Source: Nepenthes gracilis
Lineage: Eukaryota; Streptophyta; Magnoliopsida; Caryophyllales; Nepenthaceae
Direction of reading: 5' to 3'
Assembly (NCBI GenBank): GCA_033239525.1
Contig: BSYO01000004.1
Coordinates: forward strand, 14,360,037-14,424,036
DNA: 64,000 nt
Below are positions 50,183-61,110 of the stretch, in pieces. How positions within the stretch are numbered: position 1 is the stretch's first letter; each line of letters opens with the position of its first letter. Under the pieces are notes generated by a model. The model searched no databases. It saw nothing but the letters and a program-made list of their open reading frames with translations, and was not told the DNA's origin. Position numbers and translations under genes: made by a program.

Positions 50183-51462
50183 ATAGAAATTTCGTCCTCA
50201 AAATTTGATGAACTCTGAAATTTTCTTAATCGAAGGAAATTTCCTAACGTTTCCAAATCATTTCAATTAAATGATTATCCTAAGAAATCCTAAGCATTTG
50301 AATCACCTTGATCTTTGGTATCTGATTTGTTCTATACTCATCTAAATTCATCAAACCCAAAAACAAACCCAATTCATAAACTATTTTCCCGATTTGATTT
50401 TAAATATCAAACAAATTGTAAATCCCACACTTCTATCTATGCTAAGCCTCAAATTTGGAGCATTCTTTTCAAATTTTAAAATTAGATCTTAACATATAGG
50501 GACTAATTATCTGATTATTTCTATTGCGCACTCTGATCAAATCATCCAACTTTCAATCATTCGATTACTATTTCCACCATAACGAATATAACCTAACAGC
50601 CAGTCTCTTTCATCAAGCTCCACTAAGATTTCAATATGAACTTCAAATCATAATTAAATTTTCAAGGTAGTATATTTTATATCCTCCTCATTCGTTGGTA
50701 TGTCATCAAACCGATATTTTCAAGAAACACATATTTCTTATTCTGGGACACCCAATTAATGCGATGGCCTTAATTATTCTGATCTCAAGATATTCGTGCC
50801 ATGAAAAGAATTTTTACCGAACCTTATACCACATTAAAACTAAAAACCATAATCATACTATCATTGAGGGTTTGGTTTAATGTTTGATCATTACCCAAGA
50901 TCTCAAGATCCTAACACTTAACTATCTCAATTCTCAAGGTCTAAATGCTAAGTAACCTCAGATCTTATTGGCGTACCGATGAGAGAATGAATTAAACTTG
51001 AACACCACTTCCAAAGCTATAATGAGTGGATCGTCTTTTATCCCGAAACAAACCATAAGGATTTCTTACTTTAAAATTTCATAGTACTAACATTTTAAAT
51101 ACGTTTTCTATTTCCTAACTGAGGAGTACGATATCCTATTTCTCAAGCATTCAAATACGCTCACAATCGATCATTTCATATTTCTTATGAAGTACCAATG
51201 GCATATGAAGTTCGAGATTCCTAACTTCATTTGCCCATATTAAGTTCACTTCCCTAATAATATCAAGGCCTATCTTTGTAATTTTTTAGCAGATTAATCT
51301 ACTTGCAATTTCCTAAGGTTACCTCCTCATCACAACACAACTACTTTAATCCTTGAAATTATTAGATCATGGTCATTTCCAGAGAAATTCTACAAATTCA
51401 TAGCTGGGGACTTCCAATATCAACCATTGATCTTAACATTTATCTTTCGAGGTCCACCTATT
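50183..51462. other. Element J internal non-coding DNA, 3' side
   Basis: 1.3 kb, AT-rich, with no open frame or polymerase motif on either strand that I can recognise. It should hold pol in a complete chromovirus. Confidence 0.6.
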
Positions 51463-51849
51463 TCAGCTTTAATATCCCAAATATTTTTTATTATTTTAAA
51501 AAAATAACATTGATAAATTAAGTTTTAATAATTATTTTTAATTACTTTTAGGTTTAAATATTTAGACTATTAACTTAAATTTAGATTAGTTAGTGAGTTA
51601 GATTAAATTAATTACAAACCAACCTAAATGAATTAATATTAGATAATCTTAGTGTATTAAAATTTATTGACTGAAAATAAAATAAAAAATATATATATGA
51701 TTAAAAGTTTAAATATTATGGTAAGGGTGATAAGATAATTAATATCTTTAATAATAGTAATAAATATAAATAATAATAAATATTATTAATTATAGTCAGT
51801 GATAATAATAAAGTAATATAAAATTAATAAATAAAAAAATGATAAATAA

Positions 51850-51928
51850 TTATATATATATATTAATATATAATAATAATAAGTAAATAATAATAATAAT
51901 AATAATAATAACAATAACAATAATAACG
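51850..51928. repeat. (TA)n(TAA)n microsatellite in LTR K
   Basis: Same place relative to the GA-rich leader and donor as the tracts in C and J LTRs. Confidence 0.88.
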
Positions 51929-51934
51929 AAGGAA

Positions 51935-52105
51935 ATGAAAGAAAAAGGTGAAGACATGAAAGAAAAGAAAAGGGAAAAGAAAAAAAGGAAAGAAAAGAAA
52001 AGGAAAAGAAAAGAAAAAGAGAGAAAATGAAAGGAAAGAGAGAAGAGAAAAGGAAAGGAGGGAGGAAGAAGAGGGAAAGAAGAAGAGAGAAGAAAGGAAC
52101 AGTGC
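51935..52105. repeat. GA-rich low-complexity tract
   Basis: About 170 bp, almost only G and A on the + strand. It produces a false Phe/Leu/Ser-rich ORF on the - strand. Confidence 0.9.
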
Positions 52106-52573
52106 GCGTGTGGCAGTGGCGAAGGAGGAAGGTTTCAGAGAAAACCCTAACTGGCGTTCCCATTATTTAAGACAGCATTAGGGTTTGGGAAGAGGGGAGG
52201 AACCAGAAGGAGAAGAATGAAGTGGAACCGCTGCCGTCGATCACAAAATTAAGGCAAGTAATCTTCCATCTTCGCAAGTAAAATTTTCTCCTCACAAACT
52301 TGATCCTTCCTTCATTCCTATTGATGCTAATGCTCTGATTTCACGCTTTGATTGAGTGAAAAACTGTCAAATATCGAGGGTTACAAACGTGGGGAAACTC
52401 GAAGGCAGAGTTTCGACTCTGTGAGGAATCAACCAACCCTTTAGAATCAATGATAAATTGTAGCTGGGTAAATTGTCTAATGGAACCATGAAGAATTGAT
52501 TTGGTTTGTTGTACCCTTGATTTTCGGGATTTTGGTGCCGTCGTGGAAATAGAGCATCGTGCTTTGTTTCTCG

Positions 52574-53205
52574 CTCGGTTGTGTGTGTGTGTAACTATGG
52601 GTGGGCAGCGTGGTGTGTGTGTATGTGGTGTAGCCGTGAGTGTGAGATGTTGGAAATTGGGTTCATGTATGAGTATTCAGTGGTATTGAACCGTGAAAAA
52701 GAGACAGAGGAAGCTCCGTGCTTGATTGAGGCGTTCGGCCATTGGCTGAAGGGGACTGCTTGAGGATTGGAATATGTATATACGTATACGAGGATGTATG
52801 TGTAAATATTTATGTGTATGTGAGTTGCGGGTGCGTGTGTGTGTTTGTATGTGTGGATGTATATGTGTGTGTAGCTGTGTGTGGGTGTGTTGAGTGTGTG
52901 CGGGTGTGTGTGTGTACGTGTGTTGCCGTGTGTGTGCAGGGCTATGCGAAGCCGTAGGCAGTGAGAACAAGGAAGGGTGGCGTTGCTACTGCGTGAGAGT
53001 GTGTGTTCATGAGTGTTGTGTGTGTTGGTCTGTGTGTGTATAGATATGTAGATATATCTATATATATGTATATTGGTATATTCATTGTAGAAAGGTTTAT
53101 ATATATATATATACGGGATGGTATAGTTATATGTACATGTGTGTGTGTTTGTGTTTATGGGTGTATACATATATATAAATATAGTTATATATATATATAT
53201 ATGGA
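52574..53205. repeat. (TG)n and (TA)n rich tracts in LTR K
   Basis: Interrupted GTGTGT and TATATA runs. Long ORFs on both strands here (such as the Thr/His/Ile/Tyr-rich - strand frame at 52595-53275) are artefacts of the repeat. Confidence 0.85.
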
Positions 53206-53631
53206 TTGGAATAGTTGGAAGTAAATTTATATATGTTAGTGGTAGAACATGTGTATATAATTTATCCATGTGCATTTGGTATACTTGAAATAATATTAAT
53301 CAATTACGTGATTATTCCTGTATTTTATTGATAAAATCTGGTAAAATTATTCTTTGCGTTAACCTTGTTGGCGTGCGTACATTTATTGGCACTCTATAGC
53401 CAAGTTGATGATAGCGTATGAAAATATTAAGGTATCGAGTCAAATGGGAAGTTACGGAACCTTGGTATGGTCTACACCTTTCTGATACTAATTCCATTAT
53501 GGATAACTAAAGGAGAGTGTATAAAGACTCTATAGTAACCGGGCGTATGGGAGTCCGTAGAACTGTAGAGTAGTCTATATTTTTCATATACCGATTCCAT
53601 TTCAGAGGTTAGGGTCGTTAATATTAAGGAA

Positions 53632-54185
53632 GGATACTTATAACCTAGTGACTATCGTAGATGATGATATCTGGAATATCATTCGGCGAGGGGTATCACG
53701 GGTGGTATCGACATGGTACGGGTACAACCTCGGGGAGGACTGTAAAGGTAGTTGGATACCATGGATAACCTTGTTGTATTATCCAGCCGTTGGATGCGTA
53801 AATACACGGCCTTTGGTTCACTATGGTAGAATAAGATCCAATGAGATTCTTGTTATCTCGTACAATCGTGACTTCAAATTAAGCTGATAATTAAATTCTT
53901 GTTATCTCGTACAGTGAGTCAAGAGGGATACTTATAACCTAGTGACCATCGTAAATGATGATATCTGGGATATCATTGGCGAGGGGTATCAGAAGTAATA
54001 TCGACATGCTACTGGTACAGTCTCTAGAAGGATTGAATGGGTAGTTGGATATCATGGATAACTTTGTTACATTACCCAGCCATTGGGGGAGTAAATACGT
54101 AGCCTTTGGTTCACTATGGTAGAATAATGTCCATGGAGACTTCTGTCATTCATACTGTTGTGACCTCGTATTGAGTTGATGATCG
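53632..54185. repeat. Diverged tandem duplication of about 295 bp in LTR K
   Basis: GGATACTTATAACCTAGTGA occurs at 53632 and 53928; GGTTCACTATGGTAGAATAA at 53815 and 54108. Spacing is 293-296 bp. Confidence 0.9.
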
Positions 54186-54778
54186 GATTCGATGGAATTC
54201 ATGTTGCTTCCTTGATACTTAGCAGTTCACGTGGCCTTCGGGTCGTGGACACGACATATTATTGAGTCTCGGACATTGGTTGATATATATTACTTGCTAT
54301 TATTGATATTATTCATTGTGTTATTATCTGGGATGCTTAATTATACTCCTCTGTTGTTGATTATATTTACTTGCTGGGCATTCGGCTCACCCTTGTGTTT
54401 TATTGGCTCTAAATTAGACAGGTTAATATCAAGATAAAAAAGATCACGTGACTTTTGGGTAGCCACAAGATAGAGATAATATCAGAGTTTGAGACTCTTA
54501 TGATAAAGATCTAAGACTTTTTGTTATTTATTAATCTTTAGATATTTATCAGATATCTTATATATGAAGTTTGATCTTTTGAGACATCGATATTATTGAA
54601 GTTATTTATTACTACTCTTATGGATATTGAATTAATGATACATTTATGAGGTTCAGTAATGATGTTTTTAATGATGTTGAGTTCATTGATGACGAATAAG
54701 TTATGATTTCGGATGATTCGAGATTTTTACCGTGACTGTCCGGGTCGAGTTTAGGGATCCGAGCTTGGATCGTCATAT

Positions 54779-55194
54779 TGTAACGTCTCCGAGCACCCGC
54801 TTATGAATATTGTCCGCTTTGTCACACAGGTACACGGTTTTGCTCCTGGCATACGGCCTCCACCGCCCCCAAAACACATTCACAAGGTTGAGGTATCTAC
54901 GCCCTTATATGACATGCTTCATTTCCCTCCCCATCCGATGTGAGACATCACAGTCCACCCTCCTTGGGAGCCCAACATCCGCGCTGGCACACCGAATCGG
55001 GCCCCGTCTCTAATACCATTTGTAACGTCCCCGAGTACCTGCTTGTGAATATTGTCCGCTTTACCACACAGGCGCATGGTTTTGTTCATTACAGACGGCC
55101 TCCACCGCCCCCAAAACGCATCCACAAGGGAGAGGTATCCACTCCCTTATAAGACATGCTTCGTTCCCCTCCCTATCCGATATAGGACATCACA
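54779..55194 (-). mobile_element. TRIM (terminal-repeat retrotransposon in miniature)
   Basis: Two direct repeats of about 172 bp (54779-54950 and 55021-55192) flank 70 bp. On the - strand each starts TGATGTC and ends ACGTTACA. Directly after the first comes AATGGTATTAGAGAC, a tRNA-iMet primer-binding site with one change. It has no coding capacity. The start TGATGTCCTATATCGG and TTATAAGGG box fit a TRIM type common in dicots. It is not Cassandra, since it has no 5S rRNA-like box. CATAT on the left and CATCA on the right are only a partial target duplication. Confidence 0.85.
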
Positions 55195-55200
55195 TCAGCT

Positions 55201-55661
55201 CCTACTCTTAGCTCCTCAAAATACTAATTTCTTTCAAAAATATTATCCACAATTCCTCAAGGCAATGGCCTCATCACACCATTCCAATTATGGGCGGAAC
55301 AATTTTATCCCATGAATTTCTCCCCCACTTTACTTGTGGGTGATTTCCTATTGATGCGGACTAACTGAATCCCAATCTTCCTAAAGAGTATTAGTAAATC
55401 TTACTTTTCAAAAGTCTCATAGTATTCTTAACAATACCCAAACAATGCTCATTTAATTTCATACATATTTCGTAGAGATAATGTCGATTTTATCTCATCT
55501 CCAAATCACCTATTCCTCTTATCTACTATGTTGATCAATTAACCGAATATTTTCACCTTCCAACAATACACAACCCATCGTCTCCTCAATTTTTTATTCA
55601 ATTACTAGTTATCCATACTCCACAAAATTCACAAATAACACATAATGCAATCATAGAACAA
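55201..55661. other. Element J internal non-coding DNA, after gag
   Basis: About 460 bp, AT-rich; no motif recognised. It should hold the protease and RT start. Confidence 0.55.
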
Positions 55662-55689
55662 TCAAGAATCTTTGAGATAATAGGGGCAT

Positions 55690-56476
55690 ACCACACATTT
55701 CATGGAAAAATTTAGAGAATACATAACTCCTAAATCAATTAAGATAGAAATTAAAATTTCACAAGTAAGGAAATACCTCCATCCGCCTTTGGGGGGTGTC
55801 TCAAGGTCTCGTATCGTCACCGCAAATGCCCTAACCGCAACAGCTGACTTCTTTACTTCTGACTTTTTTGGTAACGGGTAATCTTTCATCAGGTGACCTA
55901 ACTTTTCATAATTATAGCACGCTCCTATTGCTTTATACCAATGTTTCTCCGTGTACTTCCTCCCACAATATGCACACTTAGCAGTTGATACCTGAGTGCT
56001 AGTTATCAATAAAACCTCAGTAACACTCTTCCCTACATCTACTGTTCTTGCTTTCTTAGACGGCTCAGAGGGTTTTACATTAGATCCAGTACTGAAATTA
56101 GCCCGGCAAGCTACCCTCTTTGTAAAAAATATTCTGAGTCTCCACCTCCTTCTCATATAGCATTACCTTATCCAGAATATCGACATAGGTTTGGAGCTTG
56201 TGGGTTGATAATTGTCCTCTGATATCATCCCTTAGTCCTTACTAGAATTTCTTCGCTTTCCTCAACTCGTTTTCCACGAAATAGGGTGAAAATTGGGGCA
56301 ATTCTGTGAACTTTGTATCATATTCCGTCACAGACATACTCCCCTATCTCTGCCACATGAACTCTTACTCCTTATATGAGAGACTGGACGAAAAATATTT
56401 TTTCATGAAAGTATCCTCAAACATCTTCCATATAATCGCATCATCAGGCACTCCAAATGCTCTCTTCTTCATACTC
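55690..56476 (-). pseudogene. Element J gag, C-terminal part
   Basis: On the - strand after solo LTR G: WWSMKKRAFGVPDD (capsid domain, about 56470-56430), then stops and a frameshift, then an open frame from 56156 with a Lys/Ser-rich linker. A decayed zinc knuckle at about 55925-55875 (CYNYEKLGHLMKDYP) has lost its second and third Cys. It ends in a protease-like ILIDLGVMYSLNFS, then random sequence. Confidence 0.78.
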
Positions 56477-56481
56477 CACCA
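56477..56481. other. Left target-site duplication of solo LTR G
   Basis: CACCA, identical to 59460-59464. Confidence 0.9.
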
Positions 56482-56927
56482 TGTGAGGTTCTGAGTTAAG
56501 GAGATAATAATTAGAAGGCAATTAAGTTAATATAGGTGTATCATGGTCAAAAGGTATGAGAGGAATCGGATGAACAGCTCAAAGAGCCAAAAATCGGGAA
56601 ATCAGGAACGAAAACTGTAAGCTGAGTTATGTAACTTTGTAAATACGATTTCGGGTTTTAAAGTATGATAATCATGGCTTATTAAGGTTATATAATCAAG
56701 GACAAGGTCCAAGGATGTGAAAGATTGGGTTAGAAGGGTCAAAACGGGTCCCGAACGGCGAAAACGCGACGTTGGCTTGCTGCTGGCTTGCCGCGGCTCA
56801 GACCGGCGCCCTCTGGGCGCTCGAGCCCTCCTATGAAGCCAAAAAACCAGAAGCGACTCGAGCGGCGGACAACCCGTGGCGCGGCCGCTCGCTGCCCGCT
56901 CGAGCGCAGCTCGAGCAGTGCGCGTAA

Positions 56928-56935
56928 TATAAATA
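56928..56935 (+). promoter_or_regulatory. TATA box of solo LTR G
   Basis: TATAAATA directly after the CTCGAG cluster; the donor-like site is 161 nt downstream. Confidence 0.65.
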
Positions 56936-57088
56936 CGCACCGTGCGTCTTTCTCCCTCATTTTTTAGTCTACCGAGGGTTTTTTAGAGAGAGAGTGAGTG
57001 CGGTTTTAGAGAGAGAAGAAGGGAGATCGAGCACGGGAGTCCGATTTTCGTCCGAGAGCCAGGTATAAAAGTGAAAGCACGCATCGAG

Positions 57089-58928
57089 GCAAGTGTTCTC
57101 ATACCTACTTCTCGTTCTCTTTTGATGTTTTATGTATTTTCTTTGGGTATTTTGTGTCGATACCCACGGTGAACGTTAGAATCTTGAAACCCGTGAGTAT
57201 GGGCTAAGGAAAATGTAGTTAGTTGCTCGGATCGTGTCCGATTCGCCCGATTTGGTTTCACTGAAACCCTAACCCACGAAAAATTGGAGATTTCCCGTTT
57301 CCCGCCCTTGTATCATGAAATTGACCCTAGAATGTGAATCCCCACGTCCCAATGATGTATATATGTTGGCCGCGGGTTCGATTTTGCACGTTTTGACCCG
57401 TTCGTGGCGTCCGAGCCCTCTAAACGGGCGCTGTTATTGTTCACCCGAGACCAAAAGTGGGAATTCCATGTTGTCGCCTTCGTGGAATGTTAAAATGACC
57501 CTAGAATATGAATCCCCGCATCCAAATTGTATGTAAATATCGACCGGATGCCGGATCCCGTAAGATTTGACCCGTTCGTGGCATCCGGGAGCCTTAAGAG
57601 TTCTCCGTTACCGTTCATCCGAAAATGAATGAGAAGTGCATGCTTCCACCCTCGTGTTAAGTTAAATCGAACCCAAATGTGAAATCCCGTGTATCAAGTG
57701 TGTGTACGAATCCACCGGTCGTCCGATTTCCAAGTATCGAACCGTGTACGGCGTCCGGGTGTTCAAAAGGAAATCTGTTATTGTTCACCTGAAATGAAAT
57801 GAGAAATGCAAAGAATATTCCCCCATAATAGTATTGAAAGTAACGTTTAAATGTTAAACGTAAGAGTAAGCTCCGAACGTGTATCCGTGTCATGGAGGCA
57901 AGGGAGGAGTCCCGAAGGTTCCAAATTGATATGTGATCATTGAAGGTATGAATCTAATCTCTCTCGTGAACATGGATTGATTCTTGTGATTAAGGGAATT
58001 GGATCCTGCAGAAAGTTGAATTGAACCTATGGTATTTTGTTGTGGATTAAGGGAATTGAGTCCCATTGGATATTGTGAACAGTGACGTGAATGGAAGAGA
58101 GTCCACATTGTGCTTGTGATGATATGATCTCCTTGATGGAGATGTGTTTGATGATGTAATCTCCCGGTTGGAGATGATTGTGATGGGAATGAGATTTCCC
58201 GAGATTTGATTGTGTGTGGCAAATGTAGATTTCCCTCTCCAAGTGTTGAACCTAATCTTGAAACTAGGACCGTGAGTCGTATGGGTAGTATTCTTTAGTA
58301 TACCATGTCCATCGCGGTGTGAACCCGAGGAATACTTGGCCATGTATTCCGGCCGCTCGTGGGAGCGGGTGATGTCTGTGGTACGCTTTAGGAAACTACT
58401 GTGGAAGAACGAGGATTGCCCTGGACCCCGGGGGTGTGGGGTGTGTCTGTCGACACTACATATTGAGATGTAGTCGTCTGTGATGATTGTTGCATGGATG
58501 AAACCGAGGGTCGTGTGCTACCGACCTAAAATAGTAGCCGTGGCTTTAGAATGTGTAGCGAACACATTCCTGTTCTCGTTCTCTCGCATCGTTGGTTAGT
58601 ACGGTCTACTAGCCGGGGTCCGCAAAGATGATGTAATATCAAAAATGAATAATGTTCAAGATGTGAACCATGTGAATCCCGTGATCCAAGATGTAATCAT
58701 GAAAACCGTGAGAATCAAATGAATCCGAATGGTGACCAATCAGTGTAATCGTGAGAATGGTAGGAATCAAGTGATCCCAGTTGTTCCTGTTCCCTCTCCT
58801 ATTTCTTGATTATGGAGAGTACTTGTATTCCCTCCCCTGTTCAGTTCTTGAATATGTCTTGGAGATGTGATTATGATTATACTTGCTGAGCTGTTAGCTC
58901 ACTCTTGCTATTATTATTTTCCTTTCAG
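57089..58928 (+). other. Candidate LTR intron of solo LTR G (GC-AG)
   Basis: Donor CGAG|GCAAGTGTTC; acceptor block AGCTCACTCTTGCTATT, ATTATTTTCCTTTCAG|A. About 1840 nt. Confidence 0.48.
57312..57812. repeat. Three tandem repeats of about 172 bp in LTR G
   Basis: GACCCGTTCGTGGCGTCCG or its variants occur at about 57395, 57569 and 57739, each followed by a TGTTCACCCG-like site. Confidence 0.85.
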
Positions 58929-59459
58929 ATGAGAACACTTAGCTGACGCCAGATAGATAGAGCAAGGAGAGAGGCTTGCTTAATGAGATTGGCTGGACGG
59001 CGAGTGCGTGAATGATTTGGACTCAGAGTTGGATCGGATTGCGGACGGCCACTCAGGGTTGAGCGTGGCCCGTTATAGTTATCGTTCTATGGTTTTGTTA
59101 TGTTTTCGCATTTATAATGATCTAGTATGCTTCCGCGTCTGTATTGAAGTTATGAATTTTGTTTCATATTAGATGGCATATCTCTAAATCTAGTATAGTA
59201 GATAGGTGTACTGTATTGGAGCCATGGATGATATGGCAGATTGTGATCTTGTGTGGCGTGTTGTAGGCTTTGTGTGTAAACCTTTTGATAGATGTGTGCT
59301 TATACAGGATGATATTTAACAGGTTGTATTTCGGTTTTTATCCAGTTGCAGAGGAAACTCTGCCGGATTTTCTATAGAAGTCCATAGTTTAATTATGGGC
59401 TTAGGGTTGTGTTGCCTTTGACGGAGGTTATTCAATGGAGAATAATCTGGTCCGTCACA

Positions 59460-59464
59460 CACCA
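59460..59464. other. Right target-site duplication of solo LTR G
   Basis: CACCA, identical to 56477-56481. Confidence 0.9.
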
Positions 59465-59812
59465 ACTATTAGCCTTACCCTCTAACTTGTATACTGCGAA
59501 AGTAACTTTCTCCTGATCGATACACCGAATCACAGTAAAAGTTTTCTTCATCCGTTTAAGCCAAATATCTGCTTTTGTTGGATCAGGCTTACCTATTAAT
59601 TTCGGTGCTCGCTCCGCTGTAAATCTATCATACATTATCAGAGCAGGATTTGCCGGAGCTGGCTCGGGTACAAGGACTGGAGCCATATGTCTCTACTCCA
59701 CAGATTCCACCACATTTGTCATTCTCTCCAATACATTCACATAAGCAGCCTCCCTATCGTGGGGAGTACTAATTCCACCACGATTATTTCCTCGATTCCT
59801 CCTACTGCCCAT
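59465..59812 (-). pseudogene. Element J gag, N-terminal part
   Basis: An ATG at 59812 opens MGSRRNRGNNRGGISTP, as in related gags. One stop (near 59696) comes before MAPVLVPEPAP. The capsid start AERAPKLIGKPDPTKADIWL and VYKLEGKANSW run to the insertion point of LTR G. The frame joins the part at 56476. Confidence 0.82.
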
Positions 59813-60024
59813 CTTAGATCCTATAACCAAAAGTAAGCACAACATTATAAACCTTAAGAAATTAAGTTAAGAGAAGGGGTTATCAGTAGTTTAAGAAAAT
59901 TCAAACCTAGCCTAAGGATTAATTTCCTAAGCATCCTAGTTGCCTTAGCTATCCCGGCCTATCCCAACAGAAATTTAAGCCTATGCTTCCATTTTTTGAT
60001 CGATCAATCCTAAGGTATCTCATT

Positions 60025-60036
60025 TCTCTGATACCA
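60025..60036 (-). other. Primer-binding site of element J
   Basis: TGGTATCAGAGA on the - strand, two bases after the 5' LTR end. The first eleven bases match the tRNA-iMet complement exactly. Confidence 0.88.
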
Positions 60037-60871
60037 TTTGCGATGTCTCATATTTTCTTCCGAAAATCTAACAAAATTTTGACGCTAATACGAACGTCGG
60101 CCAAATACAAAACCTGTAAATATTCTGTACAATATATACAATCTACAAAACATCCCAACAAGGGACCCAAAGGAAACCACAACCTCTACTACAACATATC
60201 CATCAACATCATACAGGATCCAAACATCACAATATTTCACATGGCACCAACGTCATAACTCCAGTACGACGTTAGCTCATAATAGATGCTACTAAGTATC
60301 CAAACTAACCATAAGTACCTGCGGATGTATATACACTCATCAATACAGCGAAAACTATACTATGGACATTTTCTTATCATCAATATCATTATACGCATAC
60401 ATCTATGAACAAAAGGCATAAAAAATACAAAATATCCCATCAGCAGATATAAAACTATATAACTAAGTCCATAAAGTCATCTTCATCGTCTTTGAGCCTA
60501 GCCGACTCAAGTCTTCTACCTTGCCTCAACGGGTACAACTCATACTCATTTGGATGGAGGAAAACAGTAAGGATGAGTTAAAGCTCAGCAAGGCACATAA
60601 AAATATTGAGAAACATGCAACTTCATATTCAAAACATAACGACATATATATGAACATGTGCAGAAAAGAATGACAATTAATAAATCCCATGACATGCATA
60701 AAGGTAAAACCTTCATAATGTCATTCGATCTCTTTGTTTCGTTTTAGATTCCTTATCTTATCAGACCATGCAGAAAACTTGTTTTTAACTTCTTATTTTC
60801 CTAGGGAATTCTACTCTTAACCCTAAATCGACACTAGTTCTCACTCCAGGAAAATGATCCATAGACGAAGC

Positions 60872-61110
60872 CCATAGCTAAGGTCCGTGGCCAAAACCCG
60901 TGACTGAAATCCGTAGCTAAGGTCCGTAGCCGAAACCCGTAACCAAAGCCCATAGTTAAAGTCCGTGGCCGAAAACTGTGACCAAAACCGATAGCTAAAG
61001 CCCGTGGGCGAAACCCGTGGCTAAAACCCATAGCTAAGGTCTGTGGCCAAAACCCGAGGCCAAAGCCCATAGCTAAGGTCCGTGGGTGAAGCCCGTGATC
61101 AAAGCCCATA
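60872..61110 (-). repeat. 39-bp (3 x 13) tandem array in J 5' LTR
   Basis: CCATAGCTAAGG-type starts at 60872, 60911, 60950, 60989, 61028, 61067 and 61106, a strict 39-bp period made of three diverged 13-bp subunits. On the - strand it is an open, protein-like repeat (GFRPRTLAM-like) with no other sign of coding. Confidence 0.92.

Larger units (their letters stand above)
52254..54417 (+). other. Candidate LTR intron of LTR K
   Basis: Donor TTAAG|GCAAGTAATC; acceptor region GGCTCACCCTTG..CTCTAAATTAG|A. About 2164 nt, with a weak pyrimidine run. Prediction from shared blocks. Confidence 0.35.
51468..55194 (+). repeat. LTR K with a TRIM at its 3' edge, inserted in J
   Basis: The unit is flanked by TCAGCT at 51463-51468 and at 55195-55200, consistent with a target-site duplication. 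It starts TTTAATATCCC where related LTRs start TGTAACATCC. It carries (TAA)n (51850-51928), a GA-rich leader, TATTTAAG near 52163, donor-like TAAG|GCAAGT (52250-52259), TG-rich microsatellites, and the block GGCTCACCCTTGTGTTTT ending at TTAG (54417). The last 416 bp are a TRIM. Confidence 0.65.
56482..59459 (+). repeat. Solo LTR G, inserted in the gag of element J
   Basis: Starts TGTGAGGTTCTGAG, ends TGGTCCGTCACA, 2978 bp. Perfect CACCA target duplications flank it with no internal region, the signature of LTR-LTR recombination. It contains four CTCGAG palindromes (56820-56915), TATAAATA (56928-56935), donor-like CGAG|GCAAGT (57085-57094), three tandem repeats of about 172 bp and a strong acceptor TATTTTCCTTTCAG ending at 58928. 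Confidence 0.93.

Noticed and set aside
51786..53275. Long Phe/Leu/Ser-rich and Thr/His/Tyr/Ile-rich frames
   Set aside because: Translations of GA-rich and TG/TA-rich low-complexity DNA on the opposite strand.
54779..55194. Cassandra TRIM with 5S rRNA promoter
   Set aside because: No 5S A-box, intermediate element or C-box is seen in the 172-bp repeats, so another TRIM type fits better.
60834..61109. Repetitive Gly/Phe/Arg-rich - strand frame, also at 48302-48538
   Set aside because: Product of the 39-bp array in the J LTRs; 39 is divisible by 3, so any frame stays open.
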